A stretch of 43,856 nt of DNA, from positions 1-43,856 of IMG/VR virus record IMGVR_UViG_3300026455_000022; one strand, given 5' to 3'. The stretch's first letter is position 1, and the number at the start of each line of letters is the position of its first letter. Position numbers and translations under genes: made by a program. Origin of the DNA: a virus. The notes below the pieces were generated by a model. The model was not told the DNA's origin and made no database searches. It saw only the letters and a program-made list of their open reading frames with translations. Shown piece by piece: positions 14,605 through 20,603 of this stretch.

Positions 14605-14940
14605 ATGACTACAAGGTTTTATCATTGGTTAGGCGAAGAAGGCGGCATTAGCGCCTTTCATGGCAACAATCTTGTGATGAGCCTCGGCTCTCCCATGGTC
14701 AATGTCAATATCAGCCTTCAAGAGCTACAAGAATTTATCTGCACATTAGAAAAGGCTTCTGATGAAGAGCCTAACGTTGTGCAGCAAATAGCTCTTAATT
14801 CTATTCGCCACGTATTTCAAGCAGCTCTGCAGCATCACAAGAAGGACCATGAAGCCCTCGTCGAAGAAGCTCCTACTGGCGCAGATCTGGAAGAATATCT
14901 GCTTGCTTACGCGCGTGCCGTCAAAGAAGGAGCTCTGTGA
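14605..14940 (+). CDS. Hypothetical protein
   Basis: A 111-residue protein starting MTTRFYHWLGEEGG. It has a beta-rich N-terminus (AFHGNNLVMSLG, VNVNISLQELQEF) then helices. The leader has GCGAGAG and CTTTCTCTTTC before ATGAC, related to the 19-20 kb leaders, with no Shine-Dalgarno site. First gene of a run to 15943. Confidence 0.6.
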   Translation: MTTRFYHWLGEEGGISAFHGNNLVMSLGSPMVNVNISLQELQEFICTLEKASDEEPNVVQQIALNSIRHVFQAALQHHKKDHEALVEEAPTGADLEEYLLAYARAVKEGAL

Positions 14941-14942
14941 TC

Positions 14943-15143
14943 ATGGGCTTGCTTAAAAATCAGGAAGCTATTCGCGACTATTCCTACATTGAACTTGCCA
15001 TTGATTTCGGCAGGCGCATCACTGCAGAAGAAATCTTTGCCTTCACAGAGCGCATAAGAGACGAAGTGGAACAACATGCTGGTATTGATTATTGCGTAAA
15101 TATTAAACGCATTGACCTTGAATTCCCGGAGGATGAACAATGA
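14943..15143 (+). CDS. Small hypothetical protein
   Basis: A 66-residue protein starting MGLLKNQEAIRDYS. It is helical, then beta-like (YCVNIKRIDLEF), with a ferredoxin-like alpha/beta rhythm. GTG 14937, overlapping the upstream stop, is an alternative start. Coupled to the next gene by ATGA. Family not recognised. Confidence 0.55.
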   Translation: MGLLKNQEAIRDYSYIELAIDFGRRITAEEIFAFTERIRDEVEQHAGIDYCVNIKRIDLEFPEDEQ

Positions 15144-15304
15144 TTTGTGAAGAATATGAAAACGATCCCGAGCTTGATTGGGAGCGTCCTCAGCGCTTAA
15201 ACAGACAGCTTTCTCTGCAACAGTTGGAGAGTCGTCTTGAGCTATGGAAACAAAAGCATGAGGATATATGTCTTAAGCTCTATCGTGCCGCCACTGGCAT
15301 TTAA
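15140..15304 (+). CDS. Small hypothetical protein
   Basis: A 54-residue protein starting MICEEYENDPELDW, charged and helical (LSLQQLESRLELWKQKHEDI). GGAGG precedes the ATG by 7 nt and ATG overlaps the upstream stop. Function unknown. Confidence 0.55.
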   Translation: MICEEYENDPELDWERPQRLNRQLSLQQLESRLELWKQKHEDICLKLYRAATGI

Positions 15305-15306
15305 TC

Positions 15307-15546
15307 ATGGCTACCAAACTTCAGGAAATGATTGGCGAAACGATTTGTCAAGAGCCAAACAGTAGCTACGTGGCGGAAGTCATTGAAACAATGGCAAAAT
15401 GGTTTGATTTTGTTTTAGAAGACATAGGCATTGAACCATCGGCCATCCCTGCTCTTCTCCGTTGGCAATATCATGAAACGGACTGGCCAGATTTTGGAGA
15501 ATCCATTTTGCCTCCAGAAGATGCTTTTGAAATTAACCACGAGTAG
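15307..15546 (+). CDS. Hypothetical protein
   Basis: A 79-residue acidic helical protein starting MATKLQEMIGETIC. It begins 2 bp after the previous stop, so it belongs to the same operon. Pattern: helix, FDFVLEDIGIEPSAIPALLRW, acidic tail. No recognised family. Confidence 0.55.
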   Translation: MATKLQEMIGETICQEPNSSYVAEVIETMAKWFDFVLEDIGIEPSAIPALLRWQYHETDWPDFGESILPPEDAFEINHE

Positions 15547-15565
15547 TCATTACCACTAATCACCC

Positions 15566-15943
15566 ATGACACAACAACATCCCATCACCCCACCACCGGA
15601 GCTGGTGCAGCAGTGGGACTGCGAATGGAGGGAGCAGCAAAACGCCCCAGTTATCGGCTGGTCGGCCAATCTTCTTGCCTATGTCGCTGCTCGCGCCGCA
15701 CAATGGGGCGCCGACCAGGAACTGGAGGCGTGTTGTGAGTGGCTTCACTGGCAAAACCTGGCCACACATCCCGAACTGATCCCTTCGCTCCGCGCCGCCC
15801 GCCGCCCCAAGCCACCAAGCTTGAAGGAGCAGGCACTCCTTGCGCTATCGCACCTGCTCGATGGTGCAGCTCACTCGATGGACACAACGGAGCCTGCCGA
15901 TTACATCCGCCGCGCCCTTGAACAACTTCCCGACGCCCAGTAG
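15566..15943 (+). CDS. Synechococcus-type conserved protein
   Basis: A 125-residue protein with the pattern PPPELVQQW...ARAAQWGADQELEACCEWL...LRAARRPKPPSLKEQALLAL. I recognise this from Synechococcus and their phages, where it is always hypothetical. Base composition is visibly more GC- and C-rich than its neighbours, suggesting exchange with a host-type genome. ATG follows a weak leader (AATCACCC). A terminator lies 25 bp past the stop. Confidence 0.65.
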   Translation: MTQQHPITPPPELVQQWDCEWREQQNAPVIGWSANLLAYVAARAAQWGADQELEACCEWLHWQNLATHPELIPSLRAARRPKPPSLKEQALLALSHLLDGAAHSMDTTEPADYIRRALEQLPDAQ

Positions 15944-15958
15944 CCACCTTCTCTAAAT

Positions 15959-16114
15959 TCAATTAACGGCCCCATCAGGGGCCTTTTCTTTTGCCCAGCT
16001 ATGGTCTCCAGGAATAGGCTCAGTTCCATATTCCCAATCATCATATTGTTCACCATTTCTCAACCATCGTGCAAGACGTTCACGCTCTTGCTCTGCAGAC
16101 AGTTTCCTTTCCAT
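15959..16114 (-). CDS. Small hypothetical protein
   Basis: A 51-residue protein starting MERKLSAEQERERL, with a charged helix and then an acidic aromatic end (YDDWEYGTEPIPGDHSW). ATG 16114 is preferred because the upstream extension reads through repeats and a terminator. The plus-strand terminator hairpin is encoded by its 3' end. Weakly supported. Confidence 0.4.
   Translation of the reverse strand: MERKLSAEQERERLARWLRNGEQYDDWEYGTEPIPGDHSWAKEKAPDGAVN
15968..15987. terminator. Terminator between convergent genes
   Basis: GGCCCC (15968-15973), ATCA loop, GGGGCC (15978-15983), TTTT. It serves the plus-strand run and lies inside the last codons of the convergent minus-strand gene. Confidence 0.75.
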
Positions 16115-16121
16115 AAAGAAT

Positions 16122-16163
16122 CGGCTGGCCTTGTATAGCCTACCTCCGGCTGGCTTTGTATAG
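16122..16163 (-). repeat. Tandem 17-bp repeat upstream of small minus-strand gene
   Basis: Two copies of a 17-mer (16122-16138 and 16147-16163) with one mismatch, at 25-bp period. Each contains TATACAA on the minus strand, so the pair may be a double operator or tandem -10 elements for the gene starting at 16114. Confidence 0.45.
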
Positions 16164-16173
16164 GCACAAAGAA

Positions 16174-16191
16174 AGGGGGCCAAAGCCCCCT
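16174..16191. terminator. Symmetric hairpin terminator
   Basis: AGGGGGC, CAAA loop, GCCCCCT with pyrimidine tracts on both sides, so it can stop transcription on either strand. From here to 16465 (about 270 bp) I see no gene. A TTGACA at 16432 lacks a good -10. Confidence 0.55.
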
Positions 16192-16465
16192 CTCTTTCAC
16201 AGCCTCCGATACCCAACAACAACTAGGGGAAATCTCCTCGCCTAGAAGGGAAATGTGCCTCTCAGGAGAATGACTAGCTCCCTGGCAAAGCCATACAGCA
16301 TTGCCCACACTTCCGTCAAGTGTCCACCCTCACGGCCCGCCTTGCGACAGGAGAAGCAACTAAGCCTCTAGAACCGACTGCTCCATAAGCATAGCATCCC
16401 ATGACACCCCTGGCAGTTCCCTTGACAATCGTGAGACAATAGGAAGACTGTCGTCCGCGAGGGCG

Positions 16466-16852
16466 ATGGGCCTCTCTAGCTATTTCACCATCTTGATGCT
16501 TTCACGATTTCTTCTTTCCCTGCTCCTTCTGGCCCCTACCATGCCCGCCCACGCTCTGTCAAGACAATGTGGCACTGCCTCTCATTACGGCATTGGTGAT
16601 GGCTATGACGGACAACGCACTGCTAGTGGCTCTCGGTTCAATGCTTACGGCTCTACTGCTGCCCATCCATCTCTTCCATTTGGCACGCGCCTTCTCGTTA
16701 CAAACCGTGACAATGGAAAGCAGACGATTGTCATGATCAATGATCGCGGCCCATATTACGGCGGACGCATTCTTGATCTCTCCTACGGGAGCTTCTCAAA
16801 GCTTGCTTCGCCTGGACAGGGGACTGCCCGCATTTGCTTCTCTCGCATTTGA
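16466..16852 (+). CDS. RlpA-like secreted double-psi beta-barrel protein
   Basis: A 128-residue protein: signal peptide (SRFLLSLLLLAPTMPAHA, cleaved near residue 31), then an RlpA domain with GTASHYGIGDGYDGQRTASGSRF, STAAHPSLPFGTRLLVTN, INDRGPYYGGRILDLS. The His in AAH and the Asp in NDRGP correspond to active residues of the septal lytic transglycosylase RlpA. It is the size of a minimal RlpA domain without SPOR. It would act on peptidoglycan in the periplasm. M11 at 16496 gives a more typical signal peptide and may be the true start. Confidence 0.75.
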   Translation: MGLSSYFTILMLSRFLLSLLLLAPTMPAHALSRQCGTASHYGIGDGYDGQRTASGSRFNAYGSTAAHPSLPFGTRLLVTNRDNGKQTIVMINDRGPYYGGRILDLSYGSFSKLASPGQGTARICFSRI

Positions 16853-17037
16853 TGACCATGCTTACCAACATCGCTTCGTTCATGCTTGTCACCACTGCTT
16901 TCGGGCTTGGTGCTTTCGCTATTGTTGCTGCCCCTAATGCAATGCCCAATCACGAGGGCTTGACAAAATGCATGCAGCTCCATCCAGAACGGTATTGCCG
17001 AATTGCCAATGGCTTCTCGGTGGAACCAAGGCCGTGA
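16852..17037 (+). CDS. Small secreted or membrane protein
   Basis: A 61-residue protein starting MTMLTNIASFML. It has a hydrophobic segment to about residue 32 with AAPNA at a possible cleavage site, then a short polar part with two Cys (KCMQLHPERYC) able to form a disulfide. ATG overlaps the stop of the RlpA-like gene (TGATG), so both envelope proteins are made together. Confidence 0.6.
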   Translation: MTMLTNIASFMLVTTAFGLGAFAIVAAPNAMPNHEGLTKCMQLHPERYCRIANGFSVEPRP

Positions 17038-17064
17038 TAGGCTTTGTCACGGAATGTTCTGCTG

Positions 17065-17099
17065 AGCCCCTTGACAGGGGCTTTTTTGTGGCCTACCAT
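17065..17099 (+). terminator. Terminator with a -35 element in its loop
   Basis: AGCCCC (17065-17070), loop TTGACA (17071-17076), GGGGCT, six T. The loop is a perfect -35, and TACCAT (17094-17099) lies 17 nt later as a -10. The terminator of the secreted-protein operon thus overlaps the promoter of the next unit. A GCCCC-TTCG-GGGGC tetraloop hairpin follows at 17119-17132. Confidence 0.6.
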
Positions 17100-17216
17100 T
17101 CTGCCGGGTGGAACCACAGCCCCTTCGGGGGCCTTTCACCAGCCCTTTACCAGCGATGGTGCCTCCAATGACTTGTACTCCCTTTCCTGACAAATTCCCA
17201 GCGTGCTATTTCCCGC

Positions 17217-17411
17217 ATGGTGAAAGACGCATCAGGGTATTCTTTGTCTTGTTATTCCGCTGATGATCGCGCTGCTGCTCGCACTAAGCTTCTGGCCATG
17301 GTTCCTAAAGCGCCTGATCACGCCCCTGTCAACAAGCCAGCAAAGCGTACAAAGGATTATTTGCGCACGTTAGCTGACAGCATGGAAGATAGCGTCTGGA
17401 GATTCTTGTAA
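17217..17411 (+). CDS. Small basic hypothetical protein
   Basis: A 64-residue protein starting MVKDASGYSLSCYS, with an AAARTKLLAMVPK helix and basic middle. TTTCCCGC precedes the ATG. An alternative 31-codon ORF from ATG 17168 overlaps in another frame. Family not recognised. Confidence 0.5.
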   Translation: MVKDASGYSLSCYSADDRAAARTKLLAMVPKAPDHAPVNKPAKRTKDYLRTLADSMEDSVWRFL

Positions 17412-17636
17412 TTAATGGGGCAGAGCTGGAATGAAATTGTTCCAATAATGCGCTCCTTGAATATGCTGGCCACTACTCGGACTATGTGGTGGGGAAAAAC
17501 AATTGATTGCCGTCAATTGATAATCTAGCCTCTATTCTGAACACAAGGTCCCATCGAGGAGTGTAAGGAGATCCAGGGTCTGTTCATGCACCTGATAGCC
17601 TTGCATTAAGCGCATGCTCGTAAGTCCCCAACCATT
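17412..17636 (+). other. Gap with possible 37-codon ORF and repeated CAATTG
   Basis: About 225 bp with no firm gene. ATG 17415 to TAG 17528 encodes 37 residues (MGQSWNEIVPIM...), plausible but unsupported. Two CAATTG palindromes 16 bp apart near 17500-17520 could be an operator. AAGGAG at about 17566 is too far from the next ATG to matter. Confidence 0.3.
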
Positions 17637-17840
17637 ATGAAATTCTCCGTTGGTTTAGTCGTCGATCTATATGATTTCGGCTTTAAACAATGGAGAGGGG
17701 AATATATCGTGACAAAAATATATCCTGAAACTGGCCTTTACAGAGTAAAGAATGTCAGGACAAATAGCCAGCAGACGGTTAAAGAAAAAGCTCTCCGCAT
17801 AGGCCGCCTTGGCCCATTCCGCATTGAAAGCCTCCATTGA
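17637..17840 (+). CDS. Small SH3/KOW-like protein
   Basis: A 67-residue protein starting MKFSVGLVVDLYDFG. It has the beta rhythm of a small barrel (GLVVDLYD, WRGEYIVTKIYPETGLYRVKNV, QQTVKEKALRIG), as in SH3/KOW-like phage proteins. Its stop abuts the HLR1-like box of cassette 2. Function unknown. Confidence 0.6.
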   Translation: MKFSVGLVVDLYDFGFKQWRGEYIVTKIYPETGLYRVKNVRTNSQQTVKEKALRIGRLGPFRIESLH

Positions 17841-17891
17841 TTGTTACGAAATATGACAGGCCCCGCTCAAGGGGCCTTTTTGCTGTATTGT
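17840..17891 (+). promoter_or_regulatory. HLR1-like box, terminator and -10 (cassette 2)
   Basis: ATTGTTAC (17840-17847), two bases, AATATGAC (17850-17857), then 28 nt to TATTGT (17886-17891). Between them lies a terminator, GGCCCC-GCTCAA-GGGGCC with TTTTT (17859-17881). No TTGACA-like -35 is present, so the box would have to recruit polymerase. Confidence 0.55.
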
Positions 17892-17923
17892 TCTGGGGTG
17901 TTCAGGCAGAGATGCCTCCTCTC

Positions 17924-18202
17924 ATGGACAAAACCGCTCTTATCAAGCAGTTCATCTTCAACGCTGGCAGCAGCATCGTCAGCGTGGAATTCATCAAGGC
18001 TGATGGTTCCGTTCGTCGCCTCCAGTTCAATCCCCGCGACAGCAAGGAAATCAAGGGCACTGGCACTCCCATAAAGAAGCCCAGCATCGTGCGTTGCCGC
18101 GATTTTCGCATTGCTCGCACTGCAGGCGAAGGTGCATGGCGCTCCTTTGATTGCGAGCGCGTGATCAGCGTTAAAAGCAACGGCCAAGCCATTTATTTCT
18201 GA
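17924..18202 (+). CDS. Small conserved-looking beta protein
   Basis: A 92-residue protein starting MDKTALIKQFIF. It is a beta-rich basic protein (SSIVSVEFIKADGSVRRLQF; ACREF-like segment CRDFRIA; WRSFDCERVISV). The C-terminal W-R-S-F...R-(V/I)-I pattern is reminiscent of WYL-type modules, but it is too short for a confident call. ATG at 17915 (GCCTCCT leader) is an in-frame alternative. First and only gene of its cassette. Confidence 0.55.
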   Translation: MDKTALIKQFIFNAGSSIVSVEFIKADGSVRRLQFNPRDSKEIKGTGTPIKKPSIVRCRDFRIARTAGEGAWRSFDCERVISVKSNGQAIYF

Positions 18203-18243
18203 TTGTTACAACGGGGCCGCAAAGCCCCAAGCTGATATATAGT
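18192..18243 (+). promoter_or_regulatory. HLR1-like box, hairpin and -10 (cassette 3)
   Basis: TTTATTTC (18192-18199, degenerate) and ATTGTTAC (18202-18209) are followed after 28 nt by TATAGT (18238-18243). A GGGGC...GCCCC hairpin (18213-18228) lies between. Start codon at 18279, 36 nt on. Confidence 0.5.
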
Positions 18244-18278
18244 TCTCTCAACGGCAGAGATGCCTCCTCCCAAGTTCC

Positions 18279-18500
18279 ATGACTTCCTCCTTGCCTCCCA
18301 TCAAGCGCACCTATCGCGTTTACGTCTGCATCCCCTGGGGCGCAGAAAAGGAATACAAGCGCTTTGAGACTGTCACTGTCGATGCAGTGGACGAAGCTGC
18401 TGCTGCCTATGTGGCACGTGATCGTTATGAACTGTTCGCTCGCGTGCATAACAGCGAAGTGCAGTGCCGCGTAGAAGAACTGCCTCGCGCTGCCTGGTAA
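18279..18500 (+). CDS. Small hypothetical protein
   Basis: A 73-residue protein starting MTSSLPPIKRTYRVYV. The beta-helix-beta pattern (YRVYVCIPWG, VDEAAAAYVARDRYELF, EVQCRVEEL) is loosely like the repeated small domain seen at 13745 and 19419. The leader contains CCTCCTCCC before ATGAC. Function unknown. Confidence 0.55.
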   Translation: MTSSLPPIKRTYRVYVCIPWGAEKEYKRFETVTVDAVDEAAAAYVARDRYELFARVHNSEVQCRVEELPRAAW

Positions 18501-18501
18501 A

Positions 18502-18537
18502 CCTCCGAACCCTCCGCACCCTCCGCAACCTCCCCAA
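18502..18537 (+). repeat. Four tandem copies of a 9-bp CCTCC repeat at a start codon
   Basis: CCTCCGAAC, CCTCCGCAC, CCTCCGCAA and CCTCCCCAA follow one another, and the last A is the first base of the next ATG. Each unit repeats the anti-Shine-Dalgarno core CCTCC. There is no GGAGG. Confidence 0.8.
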
Positions 18538-18794
18538 TGGCAATTGTTCCCACTCTCCATCTCAACGGCACTGGCAAGACAACGCTCCGTGATGAATACG
18601 CTGCTGCTTACGATGCGCTCACCAAAGCCCTAGAAGCTTTTGCTTCTACAACGTGCAACGGACGCGATTTCTATCCACAAGGCCCTGATGCTTACTATCG
18701 GGCTCGTGATGAACGCTCTAAAGCTTTTGGCCATTTAAAAGCAGCAAGGAAATACGTTGGTGAAGTGCTGATGGGAATTTGCGATCAAATGTGA
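18537..18794 (+). CDS. Conserved phage protein (HLNGT / NGRDFYPQGPDA type)
   Basis: An 85-residue protein. PTLHLNGTGKTTLRDEY, ALTKALEAF, NGRDFYPQGPDAY and the helical end match a small protein family I recognise from many phages and bacteria, always hypothetical. It is translated from the tandem CCTCC leader and shares a transcript with the gene at 18279. Confidence 0.7.
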   Translation: MAIVPTLHLNGTGKTTLRDEYAAAYDALTKALEAFASTTCNGRDFYPQGPDAYYRARDERSKAFGHLKAARKYVGEVLMGICDQM

Positions 18795-19027
18795 TGGAAA
18801 CAATGAACTCAGGACTTTCTATCAATCAGCGCAATCTTTATTCCTATTTTCTTGTGCATCAGAAGCGCAATAAAAATGCGCCATGCTTTATACCGAAAAG
18901 CTGCCTCGTTGGCAATCGTTTAGAAACGTATTTAAATGCTCTTACAGCCTTGGAAAGGAAAGGGCTCATCCGCGTGGATCGTTCTGCTCCTAACTACACC
19001 GGCTGGATCATGCTGCCAGCTTTGTAA
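18794..19027 (+). CDS. Small winged-helix-like protein
   Basis: A 77-residue protein. NQRNLYSYFLVHQKRN, FIPKSCLVGNRLETYLNALTALERKGLIRVD and WIMLPAL give the helix-helix-recognition helix-wing order of a winged helix. It may be a small DNA-binding regulator. ATG overlaps the previous stop (TGATG). Its stop lies inside the HLR1-like box of cassette 4. Confidence 0.55.
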   Translation: METMNSGLSINQRNLYSYFLVHQKRNKNAPCFIPKSCLVGNRLETYLNALTALERKGLIRVDRSAPNYTGWIMLPAL

Positions 19028-19072
19028 AGCTTTGTAACAGGCGCCGCTCAAGGCGCCTTCATGCTGTATTGT
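19021..19072 (+). promoter_or_regulatory. Perfect HLR1-like box, terminator and -10 (cassette 4)
   Basis: TTTGTAAA (19021-19028), GC, TTTGTAAC (19031-19038) matches all 16 positions of the inverse complement of HLR1. TATTGT (19067-19072) follows after exactly 28 nt. A GGCGCC-GCTCAA-GGCGCC hairpin (19040-19057) lies between, with only TTC after it. Confidence 0.65.
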
Positions 19073-19110
19073 TTGTCCAACGGGGCGCGAGTCCCTCCTT
19101 TTCAAGATCA

Positions 19111-19326
19111 ATGACCCTCACCGACAAAGAACAGCTTCTCTACAGCTCCATCCAGGAAGGCATGGATGAGCCTGGCTGCGGCTGGCTTCACGAGCTATCT
19201 CCTTTCAACAATGATCACGTTTGCGCTGGCGTGCTGAGCGCTTTGATCAGCAAAGGACTAGTACATTCCTACCAAGACGAAGATTTTCCTGATTGCTACT
19301 GGGTGAGCCTGATTGAACAAGCCTGA
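19111..19326 (+). CDS. Small winged-helix-like protein
   Basis: A 71-residue protein starting MTLTDKEQLLYSSI. Helices and a wing-like end (VLSALISKGLVHSYQDEDF, YWVSLIE) parallel the protein at 18794. The two may be diverged duplicates. ATG 19111 is preferred because the longer frame covers the leader. The leader has GCGAG and CCTCCTTTT. Confidence 0.55.
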   Translation: MTLTDKEQLLYSSIQEGMDEPGCGWLHELSPFNNDHVCAGVLSALISKGLVHSYQDEDFPDCYWVSLIEQA

Positions 19327-19328
19327 GC

Positions 19329-19380
19329 TTTGTAACGATTTATGAACAGGGGGCTTCTGGCCCCCTTTCTGCTGTATTGT
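19329..19380 (+). promoter_or_regulatory. HLR1-like box, terminator and -10 (cassette 5)
   Basis: TTTGTAAC (19329-19336, perfect half) and TTTATGAA (19339-19346, two mismatches) are followed after 28 nt by TATTGT (19375-19380). The terminator AGGGGGC...GCCCCCT with TTTCT (19348-19366) lies between. Confidence 0.55.
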
Positions 19381-19418
19381 TGTTTCAACGAGGCGCGAGT
19401 CTCTCCTTCCCAAGACCA

Positions 19419-19709
19419 ATGACTTCCTATTCCATCCTCTGCACCAACTCCCGCAATGGCGGCCAGTGCGAGCTTCTCATTGATGCTGCTTCCCCTGAAC
19501 AGGCTACGCAGCACGTGGCAGATTCCCGCCCCCACTACATCATCAAGACCATCGAACCAGTAGAGCGCAAATTCGTCTGCCATGGTTTCTGCCGCAGGAA
19601 TCAGCGTTATGACGCACTTGCATATATCGCCTTCTCTGCTGACCAGGCTCGTTCCGTGTGCCAACAGCTCCACCCCGATTTCGCCATTGACCGCATCGAG
19701 CTTGTGTGA
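19419..19709 (+). CDS. Protein with two tandem small repeat domains
   Basis: A 96-residue protein starting MTSYSILCTNSRNG. Residues about 1-48 and 50-96 are two copies of one pattern: strand, then ASPEQATQHVADSRPHYIIKTIEPV, and FSADQARSVCQQLHPDFAIDRIELV. The protein at 13745 carries a single copy. Probably a beta-alpha-beta domain for protein or nucleic acid binding. ATG 19419 is chosen over the longer frame, which covers the leader. Confidence 0.6.
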   Translation: MTSYSILCTNSRNGGQCELLIDAASPEQATQHVADSRPHYIIKTIEPVERKFVCHGFCRRNQRYDALAYIAFSADQARSVCQQLHPDFAIDRIELV

Positions 19710-19754
19710 AGCTTTGTAACAAAGGGGCCATCAGGCCCCTTCTGCATATATATT
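19703..19754 (+). promoter_or_regulatory. HLR1-like box, terminator and -10 (cassette 6)
   Basis: TGTGTGAA (19703-19710, two mismatches) and TTTGTAAC (19713-19720, perfect) are followed after 28 nt by TATATT (19749-19754). The terminator AGGGGCC-ATCA-GGCCCCT (19723-19740) lies between. The box overlaps the end of the upstream gene. Confidence 0.55.
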
Positions 19755-19793
19755 GGTTTCACTGAGGCGCGAGCTTCTCCTCTTCTTCTTCCA

Positions 19794-20066
19794 ATGACTG
19801 ACCGTCTTATCTTCACCATGGCTGCCTTCTCCCCCACCCAGGGGCAGTGGTGGCGCTCCTGCGCTCCTAAAGGCACTGAGCGGCGCGTGAAGCTTGTTGC
19901 TTCTTGCCAGGGCTTCTGGCTATGGACAGCAGACTTCCGTGATGCTCGCACCAGCAAGCTACTCACCAGCAAGTTCTTCTGCACCAAGCCCAACAGCGAT
20001 GAGCCAGTGGCGCTTTTTGAAAGCGCTGATGATCGCCAGCGTTGGATGCAGAAGCAAACTGCCTGA
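19794..20066 (+). CDS. Hypothetical protein
   Basis: A 90-residue basic, Trp-rich protein starting MTDRLIFTMAAFSP, beta-like (RRVKLVASCQGFWLWTADFRD) with a helical end. The leader has GCGAG then CTCCTCTTCTTCTTCC before ATGAC. Function unknown. Confidence 0.5.
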   Translation: MTDRLIFTMAAFSPTQGQWWRSCAPKGTERRVKLVASCQGFWLWTADFRDARTSKLLTSKFFCTKPNSDEPVALFESADDRQRWMQKQTA

Positions 20067-20075
20067 TTCGCACAA

Positions 20076-20094
20076 GGGCCGCCACAAGCGGCCC
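20076..20094 (+). terminator. Hairpin GGGCCGC-CACAA-GCGGCCC
   Basis: Seven-pair stem just after the gene at 19794, followed by a pyrimidine tract that also serves as leader of the next gene. One of five dispersed copies of this hairpin type. Confidence 0.6.
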
Positions 20095-20112
20095 GCTCTC
20101 CTCTTTAAAACA

Positions 20113-20301
20113 ATGCCTGATATTATTTCTATCCTTGCCATTTCAAAGAAAGGCAAATCTCGCATTGGCAATAGCGTCACTGCTGCCATTGTTGAACAAG
20201 ACCATCATGACAAGCTATTTATTGTCATTCCTGGCATGAATCAATGTCGATGGATTAAAAAAGACAACGATCCCGATTTTCGTATTATTGCTGAGATTTG
20301 A
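20113..20301 (+). CDS. Small SH3-like protein
   Basis: A 62-residue protein starting MPDIISILAISKKG, beta throughout (VTAAIVEQ, KLFIVIPG, RWIKKD), like other SH3-like phage minis here. The CTCTCCTCTTT leader precedes the ATG. It is followed after 2 bp by the next gene. Confidence 0.5.
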   Translation: MPDIISILAISKKGKSRIGNSVTAAIVEQDHHDKLFIVIPGMNQCRWIKKDNDPDFRIIAEI

Positions 20302-20303
20302 TC

Positions 20304-20603
20304 ATGCTTACTATTGCCACTTTTCAAGACAACGGCCCGTATTTCCCTCCCAGCAAGGGCCGCTACCAGGCGGCCCGTCTGAGAGACCTGCTATTTCACG
20401 TGAGGCTCGCTATGGAGGACAGGGAGGACACTATTGCCATCTTTGACCAGCAAGGCTGCTGCAAAGGCCTCTGGAGGCGCGATCTGGAGGGGCATGTGGA
20501 TAGTGCTGGTGATGCCATCATTGACCATGAAGGCTATGAACTGATGCGCCCTGATACCAAGGAGCAATGGCTGTTCAATCGCCTGCAGGAGCAGTTCAAA
20601 TGA
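20304..20603 (+). CDS. Hypothetical protein
   Basis: A 99-residue protein starting MLTIATFQDNGPYF, acidic, with IAIFDQQGCCKGLWRRD in the centre. A GGGCCGC...GCGGCCC hairpin (20357-20376) is encoded by codons 18-25, so this dispersed hairpin also occurs within genes. Coupled to the next gene by ATGA. Family not recognised. Confidence 0.55.
   Translation: MLTIATFQDNGPYFPPSKGRYQAARLRDLLFHVRLAMEDREDTIAIFDQQGCCKGLWRRDLEGHVDSAGDAIIDHEGYELMRPDTKEQWLFNRLQEQFK

Noticed and set aside
16432-16437. TTGACA upstream of the RlpA-like gene
   Set aside because: No -10-like hexamer at 16-18 nt.
16195-16465. Short minus-strand ORF in the gap
   Set aside because: 28 codons, no start signal and no protein-like pattern.
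17168-17263. 31-codon ORF MTCTPFPDKF...
   Set aside because: It overlaps a better ORF in another frame and has an unlikely hydrophobic end.
18502-18537. Possible CRISPR-like repeats
   Set aside because: A 9-bp period without spacers is a simple tandem repeat, not an array.
19021-19038. NtcA site (GTA-N8-TAC)
   Set aside because: The repeats here are direct with 10-bp period, not the palindromic GTA-N8-TAC.
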